A stretch of DNA of 64,000 nucleotides from Vreelandella malpeensis (GCF_020622355.1 NZ_WHVL01000003.1:346887-410886), one strand, 5' to 3'. Positions 8,919-18,129 are shown, numbered from the stretch's first letter. The notes: a model not told the origin generated them from the letters alone. Program-made: numbers and translations.

Positions 8919-8937
8919 TTGTTCGCCTTACGAACAA
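8919..8937. promoter_or_regulatory. Palindromic operator upstream of tctC
   Basis: TTGTTCG (8919-8925), five bases and CGAACAA (8931-8937) form a perfect inverted repeat. The core GTTCG-N5-CGAAC is repeated exactly in the second palindrome at 9041-9067. The pair flanks the tctC/iclR divergent promoter, so the IclR-type regulator is the obvious candidate binder. Binding is inferred. Confidence 0.7.
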
Positions 8938-9040
8938 TTATTCGCGATACATACATAAAGATTACTGTTCTCTTGAATCATTCCCAACACAACTTTAGTC
9001 TGATAGAAGAAAGGTAGGCGATTACACTTATCAAAAACAA

Positions 9041-9067
9041 ATATTAGTTCGCATAACGAACTAATAT
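9041..9067. promoter_or_regulatory. Palindromic operator upstream of iclR-type gene
   Basis: ATATTAGTTCG (9041-9051), a 5-base spacer and CGAACTAATAT (9057-9067) form a perfect 11-base inverted repeat, 44 bases before the regulator start codon. It shares the GTTCG-N5-CGAAC core with the site before tctC. Autoregulation together with control of the transporter is inferred. The surrounding intergenic DNA (8890-9111) is AT-rich and contains no other gene. Confidence 0.72.
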
Positions 9068-9111
9068 GCATTAAATTCGAGTGCACATTGAAATTCGAAT
9101 CAGGAGTGGCA

Positions 9112-9897
9112 ATGCTCGAGGAAGAAACCCTTAGCCCGGATAGCCGCGATTTCGTGACTGCTCTGGCCAGTGGATTGGAAGTCATCCGGGCATTCGATCA
9201 AGAACATCCGCGCATGACGTTGAGCGAGGTCGCTCAACGCACCGGCATGAACCGCGCCAAGGCAAGGCGCTTTCTATTGACGCTGCACGCGCTGGGCTAC
9301 ATTCGTAAACAGCAGCGCTATTTCGAGCTTGCTCCGCCGGTGCTCAATCTCGGTTACGCCTTTCTATCCGCCAACAACTACCGAGGTGTCATACAGCAAT
9401 GCCTCGAGGCCATCACGGCACAGACCGGCGAATCATCGTCGCTTGGCTTGCTCGAAGGGAACGACGTCATCTACGTTGCCCGTTCGGCGGCACGCCACCG
9501 ACTCATGGCCATTACTCTTTCGGTGGGCACGCGCCTGCCTGCGGCCTACACCTCCATGGGCCGCATCCTGCTTGCTCAGAAGACCGTGAGCGATCTTGAT
9601 GCCTATCTCGATCAGGTCGACTTGCACCGCCATACGGACAAGACGATCGTCACGGTCAGCAGACTCAAGGACGAGATCATACAAGCGCGCCAGCAGGGTT
9701 ATGCCATCGTGGATCAAGAGCTCGACCCAGGACTTCGTTCACTGGCAGTCCCCGCCTTCGATGCACAGGGCAAGCTCTTGGGCGCCATCAACATCAGTAC
9801 CAACGTGGCACGCGTCGATCTCGATACGCTCCTGAAAGAGCACTTACCGCTTCTGCAGGAAATGGCACGCTTGATCAGAACGACGGTCAGCGGCTAA
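9112..9897 (+). CDS. IclR-family regulator of the PcaR/PobR type
   Basis: The 261-residue protein opens with [17 protein letters not shown] and a winged helix ([23 protein letters not shown]), as in the PcaR/PobR branch of the IclR family. The rest is the ligand-sensing domain, with GYAIVDQEL and [21 protein letters not shown] before the ATG at 9112 decides the start over an upstream TTG. Members sense aromatic or other carboxylic acids and regulate nearby catabolic genes. The three related palindromes at 1707, 8919 and 9041 suggest it controls both arms of the cluster. Its stop codon overlaps the convergent aroQ stop. Confidence 0.93.
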   Translation: MLEEETLSPDSRDFVTALASGLEVIRAFDQEHPRMTLSEVAQRTGMNRAKARRFLLTLHALGYIRKQQRYFELAPPVLNLGYAFLSANNYRGVIQQCLEAITAQTGESSSLGLLEGNDVIYVARSAARHRLMAITLSVGTRLPAAYTSMGRILLAQKTVSDLDAYLDQVDLHRHTDKTIVTVSRLKDEIIQARQQGYAIVDQELDPGLRSLAVPAFDAQGKLLGAINISTNVARVDLDTLLKEHLPLLQEMARLIRTTVSG

Positions 9898-10340
9898 GCC
9901 GCAAACCGGGCGATCACCGCATCCAGCGCTGCGATATACCCCTGGCTGCCCAACCCGGCAATAATGCCATCAGCGCGCTGCGATACGTAGGAGTGGTGGC
10001 GAAACGCTTCTCGCTTGTGAATATTGGAAAGATGAACTTCTATCACCATGCCCTCGTAGGCATTGAGGGCATCGAGCAGTGCAACCGAGGTATGCGAATA
10101 GGCGGCAGGATTGACAATGATCGCCCGCGTTCCATCCAATCTTGCGGCTTGCACTGCGTCGATGAGATCGCCTTCGTGGTTGCTTTGAAAATCCTTGAGC
10201 TCCCACTGCGCTTTTACTGCCTGGGTACGTAGTCGGCTCACGATGTCGTCGAGCGTTTCCTTGCCGTAGATATCCGGTTGCCGCCCCCCCAGCAGATTGA
10301 GATTCGGGCCGTTGAGAAGCAGTACGCGGGAAATGGTCAT
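9894..10340 (-). CDS. aroQ: 3-dehydroquinate dehydratase, type II
   Basis: This 148-residue protein has the type II dehydroquinase signature [19 protein letters not shown] with the catalytic tyrosine at about residue 25, followed by ETLDDI, and the [11 protein letters not shown] stretch with the active-site histidine. It converts 3-dehydroquinate to 3-dehydroshikimate. ATG 10340 gives the normal family start. The role may be aromatic amino acid synthesis or quinate breakdown. It lies alone at the edge of a catabolic cluster and is not next to accBC, which is a common partner of biosynthetic aroQ, so a catabolic role is possible but unproven. Confidence 0.92.
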   Translation of the reverse strand: MTISRVLLLNGPNLNLLGGRQPDIYGKETLDDIVSRLRTQAVKAQWELKDFQSNHEGDLIDAVQAARLDGTRAIIVNPAAYSHTSVALLDALNAYEGMVIEVHLSNIHKREAFRHHSYVSQRADGIIAGLGSQGYIAALDAVIARFAA

Positions 10341-10430
10341 GATTGAGCGCCTTGGTTCGCCAGGAGTTGTCGACACCTCGAAAGAGGTGATGCTACCTTA
10401 TTACGCCTTTCGAACCCATCAAGTGCCCTC

Positions 10431-11285
10431 ATGACCCTCCCTCTCTACCTGGGCCTACCCATGTGGGCCAATCCGGACTGGCAGGGCACGCTCTATCCGC
10501 CCCATGCGAAGACCGATCTGCTCAGCGACTACGCCACGGTGTTCTCGAGCGTCGAGGGCAATACCACTTTCTACAGCGGCGCGCCGAAGCCTGCGACCAT
10601 CGCCGCCTGGGCGCGTCAAACGCCACGGGATTTCCGGTTTTGTCTGAAGCTTCCCGCCCGGGTCACTCACGAGCAGCGCCTGGCCCGGCTGGATGAAGCG
10701 TGGGCGTTTCTGGAGGCGTTCGCGCCGCTTCACAACCGGATGGGGCCGACCATGGTGCAACTGCCGCGGGACTTCGGGCCGGATGAGCTGCCTCGGTTAG
10801 AGGCGCTGCTGCGCCAGTGGCCGAACGAGCTCCCGTGCGCGGTCGAGGTGCGCCACCCGACATTCTTTGCCAAGGACGCGGCCGAGAAGGCGCTCAACCA
10901 ATTGTTGATAACTCACGGCGTAGACCGGGTCATGCTCGACGTTCGCCCGGTGTTCTCGACCCCGGCCGGCCATCATGAAGGGCTCATCAAGGCGCAGGGC
11001 GAAAAGCCGAGACTCCCGCTGCACGTGCTCTCGACGGCGAATCGGCCGATCGTGCGCTTCATCGGGCATATTGACAAGGCCATCAACAGCGGCTATTTCG
11101 AACCCTGGATCAAGCGGCTCGCCTTGTGGATAAGTCAGGGGAAAACCCCTTTCTTATTTGTGCATACCGCCGACAATCGTGAATCCCCGCTGATGGCGAG
11201 ACTACTTTACGAGGCGCTGCGTGAGCGTGTCGTCCTGCCCCCGCTTGACGATTTCCCCGGGGAAAGCCAGGCGTCGCTCTTTTGA
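10431..11285 (+). CDS. DUF72 family protein
   Basis: A 284-residue protein matching the DUF72 (YecE) family: it opens LYLGLPMWAN and continues with EGNTTFYSGAP and FRFCLKLPARVTHE, then AVEVRHPTFF. The fold is a TIM barrel and the reaction is unknown to me. The 90-base gap to the divergent aroQ holds its promoter. No good ribosome site is seen before the ATG. Nothing nearby hints at a role. Confidence 0.85.
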   Translation: MTLPLYLGLPMWANPDWQGTLYPPHAKTDLLSDYATVFSSVEGNTTFYSGAPKPATIAAWARQTPRDFRFCLKLPARVTHEQRLARLDEAWAFLEAFAPLHNRMGPTMVQLPRDFGPDELPRLEALLRQWPNELPCAVEVRHPTFFAKDAAEKALNQLLITHGVDRVMLDVRPVFSTPAGHHEGLIKAQGEKPRLPLHVLSTANRPIVRFIGHIDKAINSGYFEPWIKRLALWISQGKTPFLFVHTADNRESPLMARLLYEALRERVVLPPLDDFPGESQASLF

Positions 11286-11448
11286 TACGTCTCGGCTTTT
11301 ACGCTCAACCTCACTCGACCTAGCCAAAGTGTCACTGGCAAGGCGTGGAGCGTTCATATAAATTGCGCGTACTTTCGCCGCCGCGTCTTGTAGCGAAGGG
11401 CGTGCAGCGGCGTACGGCGCATGACAATCCGAAAACTTTAGGTGATGT

Positions 11449-12792
11449 ATGGCAAAACTGGCACACGCACAGTGGTCCTCGCGTATGGGCTTCGTGCTGG
11501 CGGCAGCGGGCTCGGCGGTCGGCCTGGGCAATATCTGGCGCTTTTCCTATCTGACCGGCGAGAGCGGCGGCGCCGCCTTCGTGCTGGTCTACCTGGCGTG
11601 CGTGGCGCTGGTGGGCCTGCCGATTCTGGTCGCCGAGTGGATGATCGGCCGGCGCGGCCAGAAGAACCCGATCAATACCATGGCGGACCTCGCCACGCGC
11701 CATGGCCGCAGCCGCAGCTGGGCGCTGGTGGGCATCAGCGGCGTACTGGCGGCGTTCTTGATTCTCTCCTTCTATAGCGTGATCGGCGGCTGGTCGCTCA
11801 ACTATACCCTGGGCTCGGTGATGGGTTCGTTCACCGCTCAGGACGCCGACGCCAGCGGCGCCGCCTTCGAGGGCCTGCTGGGCGATCCCGAGACGCTTCT
11901 GATCTGGCACACGCTGTTCATGGTGCTGGTCGTGGGCATCGTCGCGCGCGGGGTGACCAAGGGGCTCGAAGCCGCCGCACGCGTGCTGATGCCGCTGCTG
12001 GTCGTGCTGCTGCTGATACTGGTGGGCTACGGCGCGACGAGCGGCTTCTTCGGCGAGGCGTTCTCCTTCATGTTCAGCCCGGACTGGGGCGCGCTCGACG
12101 GTGGTGTCATGCTGGCCGCCATGGGGCAGGCCTTCTTCACGCTGTCGCTCGGCATGGGCATCATGATGGCCTACGGCTCGTACCTGGGCGAGGACGTGAA
12201 CCTCTTGAGCACCGCGCGCACGGTCATCGTGCTGGATACCGTCATCGCGCTGCTGGCGGGGCTGGCGATCTTCCCGATCGTCTTCGCCAACGGGCTCGAT
12301 GCGTCCAGTGGTCCGGGGCTGATCTTCGTGACGCTGCCGATCGCCTTCGGCAACATGGTCGGCGGAAGCCTGCTGGGCCTGGCGTTCTTCCTGCTGCTGA
12401 CCTTCGCCGCGCTCACCTCGGCGATCTCGCTGCTGGAGCCGGTGGTGGAAACCCTGGAAGAGCGTACGCCGCTGAGCCGTCTGGGCTCGACGCTGGTGGG
12501 CGCTGTGGCGGTGTGGCTGGTCGGTATCGCAGCTCTTCTATCGTTCAACGTCTGGGCGGACGTCTCGATCCTCGGCCTGAACATCTTCGACTTCCTGGAC
12601 ACCTTCACCGGCAAGGTACTGCTGCCGCTGACCGGCCTGGGCGCCATCGTCTTCTACTCGCGCTGCCTGGAAAAAGAAGAGGCGCGTCGCGAGCTCGCCA
12701 TGGACGTCTACGACTACAGCCTGTGGAACCTGCTCACCAAGTACGTGGCACCGCTGGGTGTGATCGTCGTCTTCCTGGCCGGCTTCCTGTAA
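11449..12792 (+). CDS. Sodium-dependent NSS-family transporter
   Basis: This 447-residue membrane protein carries the neurotransmitter:sodium symporter hallmarks: SSRMGFVLAAAGSAVGLGNIWRF at the start of TM1 with the sodium-site glycines, then the conserved GGAAFVLVY region in TM2. Eleven to twelve hydrophobic segments are visible, consistent with the 11-TM bacterial branch. Members import amino acids or tryptamine-like compounds with sodium, which fits a halophile. AGGTGA precedes the ATG. The 163-base stretch before it contains only promoter-like sequence, and a clear terminator follows. Confidence 0.93.
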   Translation: MAKLAHAQWSSRMGFVLAAAGSAVGLGNIWRFSYLTGESGGAAFVLVYLACVALVGLPILVAEWMIGRRGQKNPINTMADLATRHGRSRSWALVGISGVLAAFLILSFYSVIGGWSLNYTLGSVMGSFTAQDADASGAAFEGLLGDPETLLIWHTLFMVLVVGIVARGVTKGLEAAARVLMPLLVVLLLILVGYGATSGFFGEAFSFMFSPDWGALDGGVMLAAMGQAFFTLSLGMGIMMAYGSYLGEDVNLLSTARTVIVLDTVIALLAGLAIFPIVFANGLDASSGPGLIFVTLPIAFGNMVGGSLLGLAFFLLLTFAALTSAISLLEPVVETLEERTPLSRLGSTLVGAVAVWLVGIAALLSFNVWADVSILGLNIFDFLDTFTGKVLLPLTGLGAIVFYSRCLEKEEARRELAMDVYDYSLWNLLTKYVAPLGVIVVFLAGFL

Positions 12793-12813
12793 GCCGTCGC
12801 CTCTCAGACCCTG

Positions 12814-12838
12814 GCCCTGCCTATGTGCAGGGCTTTTT
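12814..12838 (+). terminator. Rho-independent terminator of the NSS transporter gene
   Basis: GCCCTGC, a six-base loop and GCAGGGC are followed by TTTTT, 21 bases after the stop codon. Confidence 0.88.
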
Positions 12839-12848
12839 CGTTCAAGGG

Positions 12849-13067
12849 CTAGTGGAGTTCGCCTTCCGGCGTCTCCTCGTCCTCCGCGAGCCAGGCGATG
12901 TCCCGGGAAAGCTTCAGGGACTCGCGGTGGCGCTCGATACCGCGCCGCGCTCGCAGGCTACGCTGGGCGGCGCTGCGCTGGCGCTGGGAGTGTTCGGTGA
13001 CCTCGATGCCCATGAGGATATCGAGCAGCTCGCTTTTAACCGAAGTCAATCGTTCGACGTTTTTCAT
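12849..13067 (-). CDS. Small charged protein of unknown function
   Basis: This 72-residue frame starts at an ATG at 13067 preceded by GGAGGGG, a strong ribosome site. The protein is rich in Arg and Glu and looks wholly helical (SVKSELLDILMGIEVTE, then an Arg-rich AARRGIERHRE-like region). It has no cysteine, signal peptide or membrane segment. It loosely recalls the short PA3496-type proteins of gammaproteobacteria, but I cannot confirm that. It converges on the NSS gene, so the terminator between them may serve both. Confidence 0.6.
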   Translation of the reverse strand: MKNVERLTSVKSELLDILMGIEVTEHSQRQRSAAQRSLRARRGIERHRESLKLSRDIAWLAEDEETPEGELH

Positions 13068-13329
13068 GATCGACGCCCCTCCAGGTGGCAGGTTGACCCC
13101 GCCTGCAGCCATGACGCCTGTCATATGATGCAGTGCGGCACGTCATTTCTTACTATAACCTACTTGACAAAATGATGACGGCCCGGCCGTGAAAACCTAA
13201 ACGGCGTTTAAACGCTGGTGCCGCGCGGCATATCATCCGTTGATCGGCGGCGCAATACGCCCGTCACTCAGGCATACTGGTTCAAAACGCTGCGTGCATG
13301 ACCCCGCACCCCATTCGAAGGAGCTCACC

Positions 13330-14184
13330 GTGAGTCGCGCCCTGTTCGATGAAATGAGACGCCGCATGGAGCACTTTCGCCGCTCCGAGCAAAAAGTCGC
13401 CCGCTTCGTGCTGCGAAACCCGGACGAAGTGATCCACATGCGCATCGTCGATCTCGCCACCGAAGCCGGCGTCAGCGAGCCTACGGTGGTGCGCTTTTGC
13501 CGGGCACTGGGCTGCAACGGCTTTCAGGACTTCAAGCTGCAGCTTGCCCAGATGCTGGCCTCGGGCAGCCAGTTCGCCCAGTTCTCGATGAACGATAGCG
13601 ACTCGGTCGCCGAGTTCTCTCACAGCATCTTCGACTCCACCGTGGGCACTCTGCTGTCGGTGCGCGACCGGCTCGACAACGATGCGCTGGGGCGCGCGGT
13701 CAACGCCCTGGCGATGGCCAACCGGGTCGAGTTCTACGGTTTCGGCGCCTCCGGGGCGGTGGCCTTTGATGCCCAGCACAAGTTCTTTCGTCTGCAGATC
13801 TCGACTTCCGCCTACGCCGACCCACACATGCAGAACATGTCGGCGGTCACACTCCAGGAGGGCGACGTGGTGGTGGCGATCTCCCAGACCGGGCGCACCC
13901 GGGCGCTGGTGGCGAGCGTGCGCCTGGCGCGAGAAGCCGGTGCCACGGTGATCGGGCTCTGTCCGAGCGAGTCGCCGCTGGCCGACGAGGTGAGCCTGCC
14001 GCTCTACATCGACGTGCACGAGGACACCGAAATCTACACGCCCTTGAGCTCGCGCATCGCGCATCTGGTGCTGATCGACGTGCTGGCGGTGGGCGTGGCC
14101 AAGACGCGCGGGCCGAAGCTCGCCGAACAGTTGAAGGCCGTCAAGAAGAGCCTCAACACGCTGCGCTACCCCGACGAGCGCTGA
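13330..14184 (+). CDS. hexR: MurR/RpiR-family regulator, HexR-like
   Basis: The 284-residue protein has an N-terminal RpiR helix-turn-helix (LATEAGVSEPTVVRFCRALG) and a C-terminal SIS sugar-phosphate domain (FYGFGASGAVAFDAQHKFFR, then SQTGRTRALV). Length and motif spacing match HexR of pseudomonads, which senses 2-keto-3-deoxy-6-phosphogluconate and represses central glucose genes. The GTG at 13330 follows AAGGAG and gives the normal start. The usual partner genes (zwf, edd) are not adjacent here, so the target set is unproven. The preceding 262 bases contain a perfect GCGTTTAAACGC palindrome (13204-13215) and no gene. Confidence 0.8.
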   Translation: MSRALFDEMRRRMEHFRRSEQKVARFVLRNPDEVIHMRIVDLATEAGVSEPTVVRFCRALGCNGFQDFKLQLAQMLASGSQFAQFSMNDSDSVAEFSHSIFDSTVGTLLSVRDRLDNDALGRAVNALAMANRVEFYGFGASGAVAFDAQHKFFRLQISTSAYADPHMQNMSAVTLQEGDVVVAISQTGRTRALVASVRLAREAGATVIGLCPSESPLADEVSLPLYIDVHEDTEIYTPLSSRIAHLVLIDVLAVGVAKTRGPKLAEQLKAVKKSLNTLRYPDER

Positions 14185-14259
14185 ACCGCCCCTGTATGGT
14201 CGTCCAGTGGCGGGCGTGTGCTAGACTGTCGGCCCCTTTGCAAACCGGCAGCGGCGACC

Positions 14260-16458
14260 ATGGATGACGTAACGGCGATTCTCGACCAGCTCAATACCGC
14301 CCAGCGCGAGGCGGTCAGCGCCCCCCAAGGCAACCTTCTGGTGCTCGCCGGGGCGGGCTCGGGCAAAACCCGGGTGCTGGTGCACCGCATCGCCTGGCTG
14401 ATGCAGGCCGAAGGCCTGTCGCCCTACGCACTGCTCGCCGTCACCTTCACCAACAAGGCCGCGCGCGAAATGCGCACCCGCCTGGAGGCACTGCTGGGCA
14501 TCTCGATGCGCCATGTCTGGGTGGGCACCTTTCACTCCATCGCCCATCGGCTTTTGCGCACTCACTGGCAGGACGCCAAACTTCCCCAGAACTTCCAGAT
14601 CATCGACTCCGACGACCAGCTCCGCCTGATCAAGCGCCTGATCAAGGATTACAACGTCGACGACGAGCGCTACCCGCCGCGCCAGGTGCAGGGTTTCATC
14701 TCCGGCTGCAAGGAAGAGGGACTACGCCCGCACCAGGTCAACGTCGATGGCGACGGCTATCTCGCCCAGATGGTCGAGCTCTACGAGCGCTACCAGTTCA
14801 CCTGCGAGCGCGGCGGCCTGGTTGATTTCGGCGAGCTGCTGCTCAGGAGTCTCGAGCTTCTGCGCGACACCCCGGCGCTTTTGAAGCACTACCGCGAGCG
14901 CTTCGGCCATGTGCTGGTGGACGAGTTTCAGGACACCAACACCCTGCAGTACGCCTGGCTGAAGCTTCTGACCGGCCTTGAAACCCCGATGACCGCCGTG
15001 GGCGACGACGACCAGTCGATCTACGGCTGGCGCGGAGCGAAGATCGAGAATATCCGCCGCTTCGAAGAGGAGTTCCCGAACACCAGAACCGTGCGCCTGG
15101 AACAGAACTACCGCTCCACCAGCGCGATTCTCGACGCCGCCAACGCCCTGATCAGCCACAACAGCGAGCGCATGGGCAAGAATCTCTGGACCGACGGCGC
15201 CGAAGGCGAACCGATCTCGGTCTACGCCGGCTTCAACGATCTCGAAGAGGCGCGCTACATCGTCGATACCATCAAGGAGAAGGTCGACGAGGGCATCAAC
15301 CGCCGAGACGTGGCGATTCTGTACCGCTCCAACGCCCAGTCGCGGCTGATCGAGGAGACGCTGATTCGCCAGGGCATGCCGTACCGTATCTATGGCGGCC
15401 ACCGCTTCTACGAGCGTCTGGAGATCAAGAACGCGCTGGCCTACCTGCGGCTTCTGCTCAACCGCGACGACGACGCCTCACTGGAGCGGGTGATCAACGT
15501 GCCCACCCGGGGCATCGGCACGCGCACCGTCGAGATCGTGCGCCACCGCGCGCGCCTGGAAAGCATATCGCTCTGGCAGGCGCTGCACGATGCCCTCGGT
15601 GACGGCACGCTCAAGGGCCGGGCGGGCAACGCGGTACAGGCATTCACCAACCTGATCGAGCAGCTCGACAACGACGCAGCGGGCTTGGCGCTGCACGAGA
15701 TCATCGATCACGTCATCGAACACACCGGACTGATCGAGCACCACAAGAGCGAGCGCGGCGAGAAGGGCCAGGCGCGGGTCGAGAACCTGGAGGAGCTGGT
15801 CACCGCGGCGCGGGCCTTCACCCAGGGCGACGCGTTCGAGACCCCGGAGGCCGGCGAGGGCATGGTGGCGCTCGAGGCGTTCTTGTCGGAAGCCGCGCTC
15901 AACGCCGGCGACCACGAGGCCGAGGAGTTCGAGGACAGCGTGCAGCTGATGACCCTGCACTCCGCCAAGGGCCTCGAGTTCCCGGTGGTGTTCATCGCCG
16001 GCGTGGAAGAGGGTCTTTTTCCGCACAAGATGTCGGTGGAGGAGCCGGGCCGGCTCGAGGAGGAGCGCAGGCTCTGCTACGTCGGCGTGACCCGCGCCAT
16101 GCAGAAGCTCTACCTCACCCACGCCGAAACCCGGCGGCTGCACGGCAAGGAGGTGTTTCCGCGCCCGTCGCGCTTTCTGCGCGAACTGCCGGCGCACCTG
16201 CTGGAAGAGGTGCGCCTGCGCGGCCACGTCTCGCGCCCGGTGACCGCTTCGCGGCCAAGCTACGCGCAAACCTCCGTCGAGGCGCATGACGACCTTCCCG
16301 CCCTGCACGTGGGCCAGCGCGTCAGCCATCCGGTGTTCGGCGAGGGCATGATCCTCAACGCCGAGGGCGAGGGCGCACGCGCCCGGGTACAGGTCAGCTT
16401 CGAAGGCGAAGGCGTGAAGTGGCTGGTACTCGGGTTTGCCAAGCTCACTCCACTTTAG
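14260..16458 (+). CDS. uvrD: DNA helicase II
   Basis: The 732-residue protein has the SF1A helicase motifs in order: LAGAGSGKT (Walker A, motif I), VTFTNKAAREM, VDEFQDTN (motif II), GDDDQSIYGWRG, QNYRST, LMTLHSAKGLEFPVVF and YVGVTRA (motif VI). A small C-terminal domain (VGQRVSHPVFGEGMI) is the UvrD Tudor-like region that binds RNA polymerase. It unwinds DNA 3' to 5' in nucleotide-excision and mismatch repair. Length agrees with E. coli UvrD (720). It follows hexR by 75 bases; the downstream TRAP gene is 99 bases away with its own ribosome site. Confidence 0.97.
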   Translation: MDDVTAILDQLNTAQREAVSAPQGNLLVLAGAGSGKTRVLVHRIAWLMQAEGLSPYALLAVTFTNKAAREMRTRLEALLGISMRHVWVGTFHSIAHRLLRTHWQDAKLPQNFQIIDSDDQLRLIKRLIKDYNVDDERYPPRQVQGFISGCKEEGLRPHQVNVDGDGYLAQMVELYERYQFTCERGGLVDFGELLLRSLELLRDTPALLKHYRERFGHVLVDEFQDTNTLQYAWLKLLTGLETPMTAVGDDDQSIYGWRGAKIENIRRFEEEFPNTRTVRLEQNYRSTSAILDAANALISHNSERMGKNLWTDGAEGEPISVYAGFNDLEEARYIVDTIKEKVDEGINRRDVAILYRSNAQSRLIEETLIRQGMPYRIYGGHRFYERLEIKNALAYLRLLLNRDDDASLERVINVPTRGIGTRTVEIVRHRARLESISLWQALHDALGDGTLKGRAGNAVQAFTNLIEQLDNDAAGLALHEIIDHVIEHTGLIEHHKSERGEKGQARVENLEELVTAARAFTQGDAFETPEAGEGMVALEAFLSEAALNAGDHEAEEFEDSVQLMTLHSAKGLEFPVVFIAGVEEGLFPHKMSVEEPGRLEEERRLCYVGVTRAMQKLYLTHAETRRLHGKEVFPRPSRFLRELPAHLLEEVRLRGHVSRPVTASRPSYAQTSVEAHDDLPALHVGQRVSHPVFGEGMILNAEGEGARARVQVSFEGEGVKWLVLGFAKLTPL

Positions 16459-16557
16459 GCCAGCTTGCCCAATAAAACCCAACTGACGCATACTGCTCGG
16501 CGGACGCTGAACCACGCACACTTCTATAAAAAACTTCCTGCTGGAGTAGAACCCGCC

Positions 16558-17646
16558 ATGCAACGCCGCCAATTTCTGAAAACCGCCGGCTTCGGCGCCG
16601 CCGGTGTCGCCGCCGCGCCCTTCGTCGCCACGGCCCACGCCCAGGAAACCTACACCTGGGACATGGTCACCTCCTGGCCGAAGAACTTCCCGGCGCTCGG
16701 TACCGGTGCCAACGACTTCGCTCGCCGGGTCGAGGAGCTTTCCAACGGTCGCATGCGCATCCGCGTGCACGGCGCCGGCGAGCTGGTGCCGGCCCTCGAG
16801 GTGTTCGACGCGGTCGCCGCCGGTACCGCCGAAATGGGTCACTCCACGCCCTACTACTGGCGCGGCAAGGTCGCGGCGTCGCAGTTCTTCTCTGCCGTGC
16901 CGTTTGGCATGACCACCACCGAGATGAACGCCTGGATCTACCACGGCGGCGGCCAGGAGCTGTGGGACGAGGTCTACGCCAACCACAACCTCAAGCCCTT
17001 CGCGGTGGGCAACACCGGCCCGCAGATGGCCGGCTGGTTCAAGAAGGAGATCAACTCGCTGGCCGATATGCAGGGCCTGCGCCTGCGCCTGCCGGGTCTT
17101 GCCGGCGAGGCAATGAACGCCATCGGCGTGAGCACCGTGAACCTGCCGGGTTCCGAGATCTTCACCTCCCTTCAGACCGGCGTGCTCGACGCCGCGGACT
17201 GGGTCGGTCCCTACAACGACATGGCCTTCGGCCTGCATCAGGTGGCGGACTACTACTACACCTCGGTGTGGAACGAGCCCTGCGCGCTGGTCGAGACCAT
17301 GATCAACCTGGATGTCTGGAACGAGCTGCCGGAAGACCTGCAGGCGGTGATCCGCGAGGCAGCGCGGGCCTCGAATCTGGCCATGTTCACCGAGTTCGCC
17401 TTCCATAACGCCCAGGCGCTGGAAACCCTGGTCGACGAGCACGGCGTACAGCTTCGCACCTTCCCGGACGACGTCATGCAGGCGCTGTTCGAGGCTTCTC
17501 AGCAGGTGATCCAGACCCAGACCGAGAACGACGAAGAGTCGCGCCGGGTCTACGAGTCCTACTCGTCGTTCCAGCAGTTGATGCGTCCGTTCAGCGACAT
17601 CGGCGAGTACGCCTACTTCAAGGGCCGCGACGCCATCGGCGCCTGA
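16558..17646 (+). CDS. TRAP transporter binding protein, TakP-like (2-oxoacid type)
   Basis: A 362-residue periplasmic protein with a Tat-type signal (RRQFLKTAGFGAAG). The mature part starts YTWDMVTSWPKNFPALGTGA and continues with GELVPALEVFDAV and PYYWRGK. This strongly resembles TakP, which binds pyruvate and other 2-oxoacids for a TRAP system. The Tat signal suggests cytoplasmic folding or dimerisation. GGAG lies upstream of the ATG. No dctQ or dctM membrane genes follow; a terminator closes the gene 20 bases after its stop, so the partner permease must be encoded elsewhere. Confidence 0.9.
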   Translation: MQRRQFLKTAGFGAAGVAAAPFVATAHAQETYTWDMVTSWPKNFPALGTGANDFARRVEELSNGRMRIRVHGAGELVPALEVFDAVAAGTAEMGHSTPYYWRGKVAASQFFSAVPFGMTTTEMNAWIYHGGGQELWDEVYANHNLKPFAVGNTGPQMAGWFKKEINSLADMQGLRLRLPGLAGEAMNAIGVSTVNLPGSEIFTSLQTGVLDAADWVGPYNDMAFGLHQVADYYYTSVWNEPCALVETMINLDVWNELPEDLQAVIREAARASNLAMFTEFAFHNAQALETLVDEHGVQLRTFPDDVMQALFEASQQVIQTQTENDEESRRVYESYSSFQQLMRPFSDIGEYAYFKGRDAIGA

Positions 17647-17666
17647 CAAGACCCAGGGATCGACAA

Positions 17667-17689
17667 GGGCGCGCAAGCGCCCTTTTTTT
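17667..17689 (+). terminator. Rho-independent terminator of the TakP-like gene
   Basis: GGGCGC, loop GCAA, GCGCCC and seven T bases form a compact, strong terminator. Confidence 0.92.
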
Positions 17690-17712
17690 ACGCCCTTTTT
17701 TTGCCCGGCGAA

Positions 17713-18129
17713 TCAGTCGCCGTGCACCGCGCGAATGCGCCCGTTGTCGTCGAGGGCCACCACCACGAAGCGCGCCTCGGTCACTTTCTGGCGCTCTTCG
17801 AAATGGCGCCCCAGCGGCGGGCGCACCCACACCTCGACATCGAGCTTGATCGAGCTGTGACCGATTTCACGCACCTGGGTATAGACGCTCACCACCGACC
17901 CGACCCGCACCGGGCTCAGAAAGTCCATCGACTCGATCGCCACCGTCGCGGTGCGCCCGCCCGCCTCGCGCCCGGCGGCCAGCTCCGCCGCCTGGTCCAT
18001 GCGATTCACCAGCCAGCCGCCGGGAATGTCGCCGTAAAGGTTGGTATCCTGACGCGAAGCCAGTAATTTGAGCGTGAGCTGCCCCTGCGGGGCGGGCACG
18101 TCGTCCAGGTCGTTGTCGAGCGGTGTCAT
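17713..18129 (-). CDS. YciA-type acyl-CoA thioesterase
   Basis: This 138-residue single hotdog-domain protein shows the YciA features: LTLKLLASRQDTNLYGDIPGGWLVNRMDQ, where the N-x-x-GDIFGG-like motif carries the catalytic acid region, and VAIESMDFLSPVRVGSVVS. It hydrolyses acyl-CoA esters in the cytoplasm. Note the D-I-P-G-G variant in place of D-I-F-G-G. It is divergent from pstS across 101 bases and converges on the TakP-like gene. No functional link to phosphate uptake is apparent. Confidence 0.85.
   Translation of the reverse strand: MTPLDNDLDDVPAPQGQLTLKLLASRQDTNLYGDIPGGWLVNRMDQAAELAAGREAGGRTATVAIESMDFLSPVRVGSVVSVYTQVREIGHSSIKLDVEVWVRPPLGRHFEERQKVTEARFVVVALDDNGRIRAVHGD

Noticed and set aside
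15478..17676. A 732-codon open frame on the minus strand across uvrD and the TRAP gene
   Set aside because: It is the antisense shadow of two well-matched genes, with no family motifs and a composition typical of GC-rich shadow frames.
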